A stretch of DNA of 64,000 bases. Origin: Halomonas sp. M4R1S46. GTDB taxonomy: Bacteria; Pseudomonadota; Gammaproteobacteria; Pseudomonadales; Halomonadaceae. The stretch covers positions 2,914,001-2,978,000 of the forward strand of contig NZ_CP107008.1 in NCBI RefSeq assembly GCF_025725685.1. The letters run 5' to 3'. The position numbers were made by a program, and so were the translations under genes. The notes under the pieces are model-generated. The model searched no databases. It saw nothing but the letters and a program-made list of their open reading frames with translations, and had not been told where the DNA came from. Below are positions 55,060 to 63,231 of this stretch, one piece after another (the first letter of the stretch is position 1; each line of letters begins with the position of its first letter).

Positions 55060-56109
55060 ATGACGCACTCCCCTTCCCTGAAATACGTGGGCGACGGCAC
55101 CCTCGCTGCCCACCGGACTCGCGATCTCGGCATCATGGCCCTGCTCGGGCTGTTGCTGGTGGCCAGCATGGGCCTGTCGCTCGCCCTCGGCAGTTTCCCC
55201 ACCCCGTTCGGCAAGGTGTTGCACGCGCTGGCCGCGCCCGAGGACAGCGACATCGCCTTCATCGTCCGGGAGCTGCGCCTGCCGCGCATCGTGCTGGCCG
55301 TGCTGGTGGGGGCGGCCCTGGCCGTGGCCGGCGCCATCCTGCAGGGCATCGTGCGCAACCCCCTGGCCTCGCCGGACGTGATCGGCATCACCAGCGGCGC
55401 CGCCATGGCCGCCGTGGCCTTCCTGGCGATTTTCGGCACCGGCCTGAGCATCCATTGGCTGCCGGCCGCCGCGCTGCTCGGCGCCCTGCTGTCTGCCCTG
55501 CTGGTGTTCTTGCTGGCCTGGAAGCGCGGCATCACGCCCTCGCGCCTGGTGCTGGTCGGCATCGGGCTCTCCGCGGCGATGGGCGCCGTGACCACCCTGC
55601 TGATCGTGATCAGCGACGATGCCGCCGCCATGGCCGCCTATGTGTGGCTGACCGGCAGCCTCTACGCCGCCCAGTGGCAGGACGTGCTCGGCATGCTGCC
55701 CTGGCTGCTGGTCGCCGTCCCCCTGTGCCTGACCCGGGCACGGCACATGGATGCCATGGCGCTGGGGGATCATGTGGCCCAGGGGCTGGGCGTGAACGTC
55801 TTGCGCAGCCGGCTGGTGCTGATGGCCTGCAGCGTGGCACTGGCGGGCGCGGCCGTGGCCTTCGCCGGGGGGCTCAGCTTCGTGGGCCTGATCGCGCCCC
55901 ATATCGCCGCCCGCCTGGTGGGGCGGGGCCTCGCCCGGCTGGTGCCCGCCGCCGCCCTGATCGGCGCCCTGATCGTGCTCTACGCCGACCTGCTCGGCCG
56001 GGTGGCGTTCCTGCCCGAGGACCTGCCCGCCGGCATCTTCGTCTCGGGCGTGGGCGCGCCCTTCTTCGTCTATCTGCTGCATCGGACCCGCGTTGTCACT
56101 CGGGGCTGA
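55060..56109 (+). CDS. Siderophore ABC importer permease (FecD-like)
   Basis: A 349-residue FecCD-type permease, paralogue of the preceding gene: LRLPRIVLAVLVGAALAVAG, then AILQGIVRNPLASPDVIGIT, then SGAAMAAVA, and the coupling loop FVGLIAPHIAARLVG. The stop at 56109 falls inside the start of a dispersed repeat, which separates it from the ATP-binding gene of the same transporter by about 290 bases. Confidence 0.87.
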   Translation: MTHSPSLKYVGDGTLAAHRTRDLGIMALLGLLLVASMGLSLALGSFPTPFGKVLHALAAPEDSDIAFIVRELRLPRIVLAVLVGAALAVAGAILQGIVRNPLASPDVIGITSGAAMAAVAFLAIFGTGLSIHWLPAAALLGALLSALLVFLLAWKRGITPSRLVLVGIGLSAAMGAVTTLLIVISDDAAAMAAYVWLTGSLYAAQWQDVLGMLPWLLVAVPLCLTRARHMDAMALGDHVAQGLGVNVLRSRLVLMACSVALAGAAVAFAGGLSFVGLIAPHIAARLVGRGLARLVPAAALIGALIVLYADLLGRVAFLPEDLPAGIFVSGVGAPFFVYLLHRTRVVTRG

Positions 56110-56318
56110 TCCGTCGACAGATCTACGAGGGGGCGCTGTGGACCCGTCCCTAGGCGCTACTTTTTCCCTGCGGCGCTCTCGCGTCCTGCTTCACTTGCAG
56201 GACCCGGGTTGGCCTTCCATGGCCAACCCGTTCGGCGGAGTCCGCCTCACCCATGGCAAAAGACCCCCTCTTCGATCTGTCCCCGGCGCCCCTCGTCATG
56301 CCCAACGGCGATAGCCCT
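56093..56318. repeat. dispersed repeat, right copy with stem-loop insert
   Basis: This is the inverted counterpart of 48544-48709. Relative to that copy it carries about 60 extra central bases that can form three hairpins: GTCCTGC/GCAGGAC, GGGTTGGCC/GGCCAACCC and GGCGGA/TCCGCC. It overlaps the end of the FecD-like gene by 17 bases. No gene lies between 56110 and 56402. Confidence 0.78.
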
Positions 56319-56336
56319 GTGGGGATTCCGGCAGAC

Positions 56337-56360
56337 ATTGCAAATGAGAATGTTTTGCCT
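56337..56360 (+). promoter_or_regulatory. Fur-box-like site upstream of the ATP-binding gene
   Basis: ATTGCAAATGAGAATGTTTT, then GCC contains GCAAA...TTTGC arms and the AATGAGAAT core of Fur sites. It gives the ATP-binding gene an iron-regulated promoter of its own, 43 bases upstream. Confidence 0.6.
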
Positions 56361-56402
56361 TACCGTGCTCCGACTCAGGAACCACACCGGCGAGCCCCTC
56401 CC

Positions 56403-57251
56403 ATGCCCTCGATCCCTGCCACGCCGCCTCGACTGACGGGCGAAGCCCTGCGCGCCGGGTACGAGTCCCGACGCGTCCTGGACGGCGTCGATCTGGCGGT
56501 GGCCGAGGGCAAGCTGACGGTGCTGCTCGGCCCCAACGGGAGCGGGAAGTCGACACTGCTGAAGACGCTGGCGCGAACCCTGACGCCCAGTGCCGGGCGA
56601 GTCTGTCTCGATGGCCAGGATATCCACCGCCGCAATACGCGAGAGGTGGCCCGCCGCCTGGGCATCCTGCCGCAGGGCCCTTCCGCCCCGGAGGGACTGA
56701 CGGTCAGGCAGCTGGTCGGCATGGGACGCTTTCCCCACCAGCGGTTGTGGCGACAGGATGCCGCGCAGGATGCCCGCGCCATCCGCGAGGCGATGGCCTA
56801 TGCCGATGTCACCGACCTCGCCGACCGCGGTGTCGACGCGCTCTCCGGCGGCCAGCGGCAGCGCTGCTGGATCGCCATGGTGCTGGCCCAGGAGACGGAT
56901 CTGATCCTGCTCGATGAGCCCACCACCTTCCTCGATCTCAAGGTGCAGGTGGACCTGCTGGACCTGCTGTCTCGCCTGGCCCACGAGCACGGCCGCACCC
57001 TGCTGCTGGTGCTGCATGACCTGAACCTGGCGGCGGCCTACGCGGATCGCCTGGTCATGATGCGCGACGGGCGCATCGTCACCAGTGGCACGCCGGAGGC
57101 GGTGTTCACCGCCGACAACCTGAAGCGGGTCTTCGACCTCGACGCCCACGTCATCCGCGACCCCCACAGCCAGGCCCTGGTGTGCGTGCCCAGCCTGTCG
57201 CGAGGCGCCTCTGCCACGGACCCTGCACACGACGCCCGGGTGGCGATATGA
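56403..57251 (+). CDS. Siderophore ABC importer ATP-binding protein (FecE-like)
   Basis: A 282-residue ATPase: Walker A GPNGSGKSTLLKTLA, signature LSGGQRQRCWIAMVLAQETD, Walker B LILLDEPTTFLDLKVQVDLL and switch VLHDLNLAAAYADR are all intact and match FecE/FepC/FhuC-type proteins. It presumably energises the permease pair at 54059-56109. The ATG at 56403 was chosen because the upstream in-frame region is the dispersed repeat and Fur site. Its stop overlaps the next ATG (57248-57251). Confidence 0.85.
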   Translation: MPSIPATPPRLTGEALRAGYESRRVLDGVDLAVAEGKLTVLLGPNGSGKSTLLKTLARTLTPSAGRVCLDGQDIHRRNTREVARRLGILPQGPSAPEGLTVRQLVGMGRFPHQRLWRQDAAQDARAIREAMAYADVTDLADRGVDALSGGQRQRCWIAMVLAQETDLILLDEPTTFLDLKVQVDLLDLLSRLAHEHGRTLLLVLHDLNLAAAYADRLVMMRDGRIVTSGTPEAVFTADNLKRVFDLDAHVIRDPHSQALVCVPSLSRGASATDPAHDARVAI

Positions 57252-58159
57252 ACCAACGCTTCTGCGCCGTCGAGAGCACCGCCGTCGGCGACCCGCTGGC
57301 AGGCACCGCCACCCATGCCGAACGCAACCTGCTGCTCGCCTGGCCGCGGGCCAAGTGGCGCCGCAACCTGCGCCACGCCAGCGACATGCCCGAGGCCGTC
57401 TCCGAACGGCTCGATGCACTGGCCGCCGCCGGTCGCCGGGTCAACCTGATCCACCGTCGAGACCGGCCCAGCCACCGCCACCGCCTCTACCTGATGCCCG
57501 AGAACCGCGGCTTCGAGGTCGAGCGCGAGGCGTTGCCCGACTTCCTGACGGCCTTCGAACGCGGCGACTCGCTCGCCCGCTGGGCAGCCGAGCCGCCCGC
57601 GGGCGCGCTGCTGCTGTGTTGCACCCACGGCAAGAAGGACAAGTGCTGCGCCAAGTTCGGCTTCGCCGCCTACAAGGCCCTGGCCGCGGCGGTGGTGGAT
57701 CGCGACCTGCCCTTCGAGGTGTGGGAGAGCAGCCACCTCGGCGGCTGCCGGTTGGCGGCCAGCGCCATGCTGTTCCCGGCCCTGCGCAAGTATGGTCGCA
57801 TCGGCGCCGAGGACGTGGGGCCTCTGCTCGAGGCCGAGGCCCGCGGCCGACCCTACCTGCCCTGCTACCGGGGTGACGCCCGGCTCACGCCGGTGGCGCA
57901 GTGCGCCCAGTTGGCCGCCCTGGAGTGGCTCGAGGCGCGGGGGCATTCGGCCACCCCGCACCTGGCGGACGACGCCGGCGATACCGACTCCCGGCGCCTG
58001 GTGTTCGGCTGGCGGGACGGCGCCCGGGGAGGCCGGCTCGCCGTGACCTGCCGCTCCGACACGGTGGTGCGCCTCGATACCTGCGCCGACCTGGAGGGCG
58101 ATGGCGCCACGCCGAGCGAAGTGTGGCGCGCCACGGGGGTCGAGCCCCTGCCGACATAG
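57248..58159 (+). CDS. Sucrase/ferredoxin-like protein, putative siderophore-iron reductase
   Basis: A 303-residue protein with a thioredoxin-fold [2Fe-2S] ferredoxin domain of the sucrase/ferredoxin-like family. LLLCCTHGKKDKCCAKFGF supplies cysteines around residues 125-138, and VWESSHLGGCRLAASAM supplies another near 168. It is co-translated with the siderophore ATPase (ATGA overlap), which suggests it reduces the imported ferric complex, a second reductase besides FhuF. That role is inferred from context; some members have other roles. Confidence 0.75.
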   Translation: MNQRFCAVESTAVGDPLAGTATHAERNLLLAWPRAKWRRNLRHASDMPEAVSERLDALAAAGRRVNLIHRRDRPSHRHRLYLMPENRGFEVEREALPDFLTAFERGDSLARWAAEPPAGALLLCCTHGKKDKCCAKFGFAAYKALAAAVVDRDLPFEVWESSHLGGCRLAASAMLFPALRKYGRIGAEDVGPLLEAEARGRPYLPCYRGDARLTPVAQCAQLAALEWLEARGHSATPHLADDAGDTDSRRLVFGWRDGARGGRLAVTCRSDTVVRLDTCADLEGDGATPSEVWRATGVEPLPT

Positions 58160-58179
58160 GCGGCATATCGGTCCGCCCA

Positions 58180-58202
58180 ACACGCCCGCGAAACGGGCGT
58201 GT
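58180..58202. terminator. hairpin between convergent operons
   Basis: ACACGCCCG (58180-58188), a 5-base loop and CGGGCGTGT (58194-58202) form a 9-bp stem between the stop at 58159 and the convergent permease end at 58314. There is no strong T-run, so termination is probable rather than certain. Confidence 0.55.
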
Positions 58203-58313
58203 CCGGCCTGCCTCTGCCGATGGCCATCGTAGGGCGGGTAAGCGAGCCTGCAAGCGCACCCGCGATGGCCGCGTGCCGGCACCGAGAGATCACGGCTGGC
58301 GCTTATCTACGAA

Positions 58314-59465
58314 CTAACGGCCTCCCGCGCGCTCTCCCCGACGCCCCGGCTCGAGGATCTCCCGAGCCAGCTCGCGACCGGCCTGGGTCAGGCTCAGGGC
58401 CTCGCCGGCGCGCACGATCAGGCGCCGCTCGCAGCTGCGCTCCACCACCCGGCGGGCCCTGGCGTCGTCCCACAGCAGGTGTTCGCGCAGCGCCCGGGTG
58501 ACGTTCTCCTCGTGCTGCTCCGGGCTGCCCTCGTGATTGTAGAGGTGCACGGCCAGGGTGCGGATCTCGTTGAGCCGACGCTGGCCGCGGCGTTGCAGCC
58601 ACTGGGCGACGAGGCCATAGCGGGGACCGGCGAGGAAGGCCAGCATCAGCAGGACACCGGTCATCACCGCCATCATGCCGCCGATGGAGACGTTCCAGGC
58701 CACCGCCAGATAGTAGCCGGCGACGCTGGCGGCGATGGACACCAGGGTGCCGTAGAGGAACATCAGCCACAGCCGGTCGGTGAGCAGGTAGGCGGTGGCG
58801 GGCGGGACGATGACGAAGGCCACGAAGAGCACCGCCCCCACGGCGTCGAAGGCCGCCACCGCCGTGCCGCTGGTCAGCAGCAGCAGGCCGTAGAAGAGCA
58901 CCCCGGGCGCCAGCCCCAGGGCCCGGGCCAGGGTCTCGTCGAAGGTGGCGAGCTTGAGCTCCTTGTAGAAGAGCCCGACGAAGGCGGCGTTGAGCAGCGT
59001 CATCGCGCCCATGGACAGCAGCGCCCGGGGCACCCGGACATCGCCGAGGGTGACGGTATCCAGCCAGACGAAGCCGATCTCGCCGAGCAGCACCGTGTGG
59101 GTGTCGATGTGCACGTCCCGGGCGTAGAGGTTGAGCAGCAGCACGCCGATGGAGAACAGCACCGGGAACACCAGGCCGATGGCGGCGTCCTGCTTGACCC
59201 GGCGGGTCCGCACCAGCAGCTCGGTGAGCACCACGGTGAGCAGCCCCGTGAGGGCGGCGCCGAGGATCTGCAGCGGGCCGCTCTGCTGGTGGGTGAGCAG
59301 CCAGACGATGACGATGCCGAAGACGATGGCGTGACCGATGGCATCGGAGAGCATGCTGTTGCCGCGCAGCACCAGGAAGGTGCCCACCAGGGAGGAGGCG
59401 ATCCCCACCAGGGCGCCCACCAGCATGATCATCAGCGGCACGTTGTCGAACAGCGCGGCCAGCAT
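58314..59465 (-). CDS. Metal ABC transporter permease (TroD-like) with C-terminal winged helix
   Basis: A 383-residue protein. Residues 1-285 form a ZnuB/TroC-type permease with eight or nine helices (LVGALVGIASSLVGTFLVLR, then GNSMLSDAIGHAIVFG, and VGAVLFVAFVIVPPATAYLL). Residues about 290-375 are cytosolic and look like a DtxR-type winged helix (RALREHLLWDDARARRVVER, then SCERRLIVRAGEALSLTQAG). The ATG at 59465 overlaps the upstream permease stop by one base (TGATG). The fusion suggests a regulatory or gating role for the extra domain. Confidence 0.83.
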   Translation of the reverse strand: MLAALFDNVPLMIMLVGALVGIASSLVGTFLVLRGNSMLSDAIGHAIVFGIVIVWLLTHQQSGPLQILGAALTGLLTVVLTELLVRTRRVKQDAAIGLVFPVLFSIGVLLLNLYARDVHIDTHTVLLGEIGFVWLDTVTLGDVRVPRALLSMGAMTLLNAAFVGLFYKELKLATFDETLARALGLAPGVLFYGLLLLTSGTAVAAFDAVGAVLFVAFVIVPPATAYLLTDRLWLMFLYGTLVSIAASVAGYYLAVAWNVSIGGMMAVMTGVLLMLAFLAGPRYGLVAQWLQRRGQRRLNEIRTLAVHLYNHEGSPEQHEENVTRALREHLLWDDARARRVVERSCERRLIVRAGEALSLTQAGRELAREILEPGRRGERAGGR

Positions 59466-60613
59466 CAGCTGCCCTCCCCGCTCAGCGAGGCCAGGATGCG
59501 CTCGGCCTCGGCGATGCCGGCCGGCGTCAGCACCCAGCGACGCTCGGGGCCGGGCTCGCCGGGGCGCGCCTCGCCCCATTCCACCAGGCCGCGGCGCTCG
59601 AGCTTGCGCAGCGCGGCCCGGGTGCCCAGGCCATGGTAGGTGTCGAGCATGCCCTGCTCGGAACGATAGACGGGATCCTCGTGGTGGGCGGCGAGCCGGT
59701 AGAGGGTGGTCAGCACCTGCTGGTCGCGCAGCCGGCGCCGCCCCCGCCACAGCCGCAACGCCTCCCAGATCAGGCCGCGCCCCGGGGCCAGGGTGATCGA
59801 CACCAGCACCGCCACGGAGACGCTGAGGATGATCAGCGGGCCGGTGGCCAGTCCCCGGGACAAGGCGCTGAGCAGCGCGCCGAACACGCCGCCGGCCACG
59901 CCGATGGCCGCGGCGAGCCATACCATGTCCTCGAGGCGATGGCTCCACTGGCGGGCCGCCACCGCCGGGGCGATGACCATGGCCGCCATCAGCACCACCC
60001 CCACCATCTGCAGGCCGACCACCACGGCCAGCGCGATCATCACGGTGAGCAGCACCTCGAGCCAGACCACCGGCATGCCCAGGGAGGCGGCGAACTCCGG
60101 GTCGAAGGTGACCAGCTTGAACTCCTTCCACAGGGCCGCCACCAGCGCCAGCGCCGCCAGCGTGATACCGCCCATGATCCAGACGTCCGAACGCAGCGTG
60201 GCCGCCGCCTGGCCGAACAGGAAGGCGTCGAGGCCGCCCTGGGCGGCGTTGTTCATGCCCTGGATATGGGTCAGCAGCACCACGCCCAGGGCGAAGAAGA
60301 CGCTCAGGGCGATGCCCAGGCCGGCATCGGTCTTGAGCCGGCTCATGCGGGTCAGCAACAGCATCAGCAGGGCGGCCAGGGCCCCGGTGGCGAGTGCCCC
60401 GAGCAGGATACTGCCCATGTGCCGGGTGCCGGCGATGATGAAGCCCAGGCAGACGCCCGGCAGGGCGGCATGGGACATGGTGTCGCCGAGCAGGCTCTGC
60501 TGGCGGAGCACCGCGAAGCTGCCCAGTACCCCGCTGATCAGCCCCAGCAGGGCCGCCCCGGCCACCACGTTCTGGATGGTGTAGTCCTGCAGGAGGGCGA
60601 GGAAGCCCGTCAT
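59465..60613 (-). CDS. Metal ABC transporter permease (TroC-like) with C-terminal winged helix
   Basis: A 382-residue protein with a permease domain (FAVLRQQSLLGDTMSHAALP, KEFKLVTFDPEFAASLGMPV, GVVLMAAMVIAPAVAARQW) and a cytosolic C-terminal domain from about residue 285. The latter (RGRRRLRDQQVLTTLYRLAA and GTRAALRKLERRGLVEWGEA, then a PAGIAEAERIL tail) also resembles a winged helix. It partners the preceding-listed permease. Its start overlaps the ATPase stop by 4 bases. Confidence 0.83.
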   Translation of the reverse strand: MTGFLALLQDYTIQNVVAGAALLGLISGVLGSFAVLRQQSLLGDTMSHAALPGVCLGFIIAGTRHMGSILLGALATGALAALLMLLLTRMSRLKTDAGLGIALSVFFALGVVLLTHIQGMNNAAQGGLDAFLFGQAAATLRSDVWIMGGITLAALALVAALWKEFKLVTFDPEFAASLGMPVVWLEVLLTVMIALAVVVGLQMVGVVLMAAMVIAPAVAARQWSHRLEDMVWLAAAIGVAGGVFGALLSALSRGLATGPLIILSVSVAVLVSITLAPGRGLIWEALRLWRGRRRLRDQQVLTTLYRLAAHHEDPVYRSEQGMLDTYHGLGTRAALRKLERRGLVEWGEARPGEPGPERRWVLTPAGIAEAERILASLSGEGS

Positions 60614-61392
60614 GAGCCGGAGGCCTGGTTGGACAGGAAACCGGTCTCGTCGAGCAGGGCGATCTGGCCGCCATAGGCCCGCTTGAGGTTCTCGGCGGTA
60701 TAGACGTCGCGCACCGGCCCCTGGGCGATGACCCGCACGTTGAGGATCAGCAGCCAGTCGAAGTAGCTGCGCACCGTCTGCAGGTCATGGTGGACGACGA
60801 TCAGCGTCTTGCCGTCGTCGCGCAGGCGGCGAAGGATATCGACGATGGCCCGCTCGGTGGTGGCGTCGACCCCGGCCATGGGCTCGTCCAGGAAGTAGAC
60901 GTCGGCCTGCTGGACCAGCGCCCGGGCCAGGAAGACCCGTTGCTGCTGGCCGCCGGAGAGCTGGCTGATCTGGCGGCGGGCGAAGTCCGCCATGCCGACC
61001 TGCTCCAGGGCCGCCATGGCCTCGTCGCGTTCCCGCCGCCCCGGGCGCTTGAGCCAGCCCAGCCGGCCGTAGAGCCCCATGGTGACCACGTCCAGGGCGG
61101 TGGTGGGGAAGTCCCAGTCGACGCTGGAGCGCTGGGGCACGTAGCCCACCCGCCGGCGGCGGGCCTTGTAGGGCAGCCCGAACAGCCGCACATGGCCGGC
61201 CACCGTCGGTACCAGCCCCAGCACGCTCTTGATCAGGGTGCTCTTGCCGGCGCCGTTGGGGCCGACGATGCCCGCCATCACCCCGGGCGGCACGTCGAAG
61301 TCGATGTCCCACAGCACCGGCTTGCTCTGGTAGCTGACGGTCAGGTCCTCGATGTGCAGGGCGAGGCCCGGTTCATGCAGCGACTGGGTCAT
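60610..61392 (-). CDS. Metal ABC transporter ATP-binding protein (TroB/MntB-like)
   Basis: A 260-residue ATPase: Walker A GPNGAGKSTLIKSVLG, Q-loop YVPQRSSVDWDFP, signature LSGGQQQRVFLARALVQQAD, Walker B YFLDEPMAGVD and switch VHHDLQTVRSYFD. The RSSVDWDFP segment is typical of manganese/iron-type TroB relatives. The ATG at 61392 follows GAGGAAGG; upstream in-frame sequence is not conserved. It lies between the binding protein and the permeases in one operon. Confidence 0.88.
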   Translation of the reverse strand: MTQSLHEPGLALHIEDLTVSYQSKPVLWDIDFDVPPGVMAGIVGPNGAGKSTLIKSVLGLVPTVAGHVRLFGLPYKARRRRVGYVPQRSSVDWDFPTTALDVVTMGLYGRLGWLKRPGRRERDEAMAALEQVGMADFARRQISQLSGGQQQRVFLARALVQQADVYFLDEPMAGVDATTERAIVDILRRLRDDGKTLIVVHHDLQTVRSYFDWLLILNVRVIAQGPVRDVYTAENLKRAYGGQIALLDETGFLSNQASGS

Positions 61393-61429
61393 GGTGGTGC
61401 CTTCCTCTTCCCGGCGGGCCGAAGGTCCG

Positions 61430-62410
61430 CTATTGCAGGGGAACGTCCCAGCGCTCGGCCCACTCGCCCAGGGCCTCGGGCAGCGGCGCCGGGGTGCCGC
61501 CGAGCGCCTCGACGATGTGCCGGGTATTGGCGTAGAGCATGCCGATATAGGTGCCGTCGGCGGTGCCGGCCTCGCCCATGGCGTCGGAATAGAGCTGGCC
61601 GCCGATCTCCACCTCCTGGCCCCGCTGGCGAGCGGCATCGATCACCGCCTGGACGGTGCGCGGGTTGATGGTGCTCTCGATGAACACCGCCGGCACCTCA
61701 CGCTTCACCACCACCTCGGTCATGGCACGGATATCGGCCACGCCGGTCTCGGTCTCGGTGCTGATGCCCTGGATGCCGGCGACCTCGATGCCGTAGGCGC
61801 GGCCATAGTAGTTGAAGGCGTCGTGGGCGGTGACCAGGATGCGCTGGGCCTCGGGGATGGTGGCGATGCTCTCGCCGATCCAGGCGTGGAGCGCCTCGAG
61901 CTGGCGGCCAAAGGCCTCGGCGTTGGCCTGGATCGCCGCCTCGCATTCGGGTCGCGCCTCGCTGAGGGCCGCGGCGATGGTGGGCAGGGTCCTGGCCCAC
62001 AGCGAGACGTCCATCCACAGGTGGGGGTCGATGCCGTAGACGTCCTGGACGGTGATCAGGTCGGCGGGCTCGATGGAAGACGGCGCCACCGCCAGGGTCG
62101 GCTTGATCTCGGAGAAACGCCCCAGCACCTCGCCGAGCTGGCCCTCCAGGGAATAGCCCGAGTAGAAGATCATCTCGGCCTCCTGGAAGGTCGCCACATC
62201 CCGGGCACTGGCCTGGTAGAGATGGGGATCGACCCCCGGCCCCATGATGGCCGTGACCGTGACGCAGTCCCCCCCGACCCGCCGGGCCACGTCGCCGATC
62301 ATGCCGGTGGTGACCACCGCCTCCACGGGCGCGGGCGGCTGGGCGCCGGCCCCGCCGGCTGCCAGCCACAGCGGCACCAGCATCCCCATTGCCCATCGCC
62401 CGACTCTCAT
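61430..62410 (-). CDS. Metal ABC transporter substrate-binding protein (TroA/MntC-like)
   Basis: A 326-residue cluster A-I binding protein with signal peptide (RWAMGMLVPLWLAAGGAGA). The four metal ligands of TroA/PsaA-type proteins are present: GPGVDPHLYQ (His), GIDPHLWMDV (His), VTAHDAFNYYGRAYG (His) and GGQLYSDAMG (Asp). This three-His-one-Asp set with no histidine-rich loop favours manganese, iron or zinc of the TroA kind over ZnuA. The ATG at 62410 follows GGGAGAG. It is first in the four-gene operon. Confidence 0.88.
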   Translation of the reverse strand: MRVGRWAMGMLVPLWLAAGGAGAQPPAPVEAVVTTGMIGDVARRVGGDCVTVTAIMGPGVDPHLYQASARDVATFQEAEMIFYSGYSLEGQLGEVLGRFSEIKPTLAVAPSSIEPADLITVQDVYGIDPHLWMDVSLWARTLPTIAAALSEARPECEAAIQANAEAFGRQLEALHAWIGESIATIPEAQRILVTAHDAFNYYGRAYGIEVAGIQGISTETETGVADIRAMTEVVVKREVPAVFIESTINPRTVQAVIDAARQRGQEVEIGGQLYSDAMGEAGTADGTYIGMLYANTRHIVEALGGTPAPLPEALGEWAERWDVPLQ

Positions 62411-62437
62411 CGCGTCTCTCCCGAAGCCATGCATTGA

Positions 62438-62480
62438 CGACGCAGGTATAGCATCCGCCGTGGCCCCGAGTAAAAGCGGT
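62438..62480 (-). promoter_or_regulatory. promoter candidate of the metal importer operon
   Basis: On the reverse strand TTTACT (about 62472-62477) and TATACC (about 62448-62453) are spaced by 18 bases, 40 bases before the ATG at 62410. No recognisable MntR or Zur operator was seen. Confidence 0.4.
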
Positions 62481-62592
62481 CCATTTAACACTTCGTTACC
62501 GGACGGACTGAACCCGGCCGCCGATGAGGACACTAACGACTGCCTGGCCACGTCAGGCGTCATGAATGGACCCTCATGAAAGGAGAGACAGG

Positions 62593-63153
62593 ATGACCCT
62601 CGACACACCGCTTAGCCGCGCCCTGACCGCCACGCTGATCGCCGGCGGCATGGCCGTCACCGCGACCGCCCAGGCCGAGACCCAGGGCCTCTATTCCGCC
62701 GACGAGCTGCTCGACGCCGATGTCTACACCCAGGCCAATCCCGACGTGGAGATCGGCGAGGTGGAGGACGTGCTGCTCGACAACGACATGCGCCTGCGCG
62801 CCCTGGTCATCGACACCGGCAACCTGCTCGACATGGGCCAGAAGCAATACGTCATCGAGACCGGCCACTTCACCGTGGAGACCCATAACGGCAATAGTCT
62901 CGAGGCCATGGAGTATCGCGTCCACGTCGACCTCAGCGAGCAGGCCATCACCCAGCAGCCGGAATACACCGACACCTGGTGGAGCGAGGCCCGCCAGAAC
63001 ATGCAGCAGGCCTGGAGCGAGACCAAGCAAGGCGCCGCCAGTGCCTGGGACACCACCCAGCAAGGCGCCTCACAGGCCCTGGATCGCATCGGCAACGCCC
63101 TGAAGGCGGCCGGCGAGAAGACCCAGCAGGCGGCCGAGGGCGCCACCCAGTAA
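62593..63153 (+). CDS. PRC-barrel domain exported protein
   Basis: A 186-residue protein with signal peptide (LTATLIAGGMAVTATAQAE). A PRC-barrel-like beta domain follows (ADELLDADVYTQANPDVEIG, then EVEDVLLDNDMRLRALVIDT). The tail (about 125-186) is rich in Gln/Ala/Ser/Thr with repeats such as TKQGAASAWDTTQQGASQAL, likely helical or extended. It would lie in the periplasm or cell envelope; the role is unknown, possibly stress-related. The ATG at 62593 follows AAGGAGAG. It is divergent from the metal importer operon. Confidence 0.78.
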   Translation: MTLDTPLSRALTATLIAGGMAVTATAQAETQGLYSADELLDADVYTQANPDVEIGEVEDVLLDNDMRLRALVIDTGNLLDMGQKQYVIETGHFTVETHNGNSLEAMEYRVHVDLSEQAITQQPEYTDTWWSEARQNMQQAWSETKQGAASAWDTTQQGASQALDRIGNALKAAGEKTQQAAEGATQ

Positions 63154-63180
63154 CGCCGCCCTTCGGCCACGCCACTCGAC

Positions 63181-63214
63181 CGCCCCACCGGGCCGCTTTC
63201 GGCCCGGTGGGGCG
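63181..63214. terminator. bidirectional terminator hairpin
   Basis: CGCCCCACCGGGCC (63181-63194), a 6-base loop and GGCCCGGTGGGGCG (63201-63214) form a perfect 14-bp stem between the convergent PRC-barrel and proX genes. Confidence 0.75.
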
Positions 63215-63231
63215 TGCCGGGCAGCCGGCGC

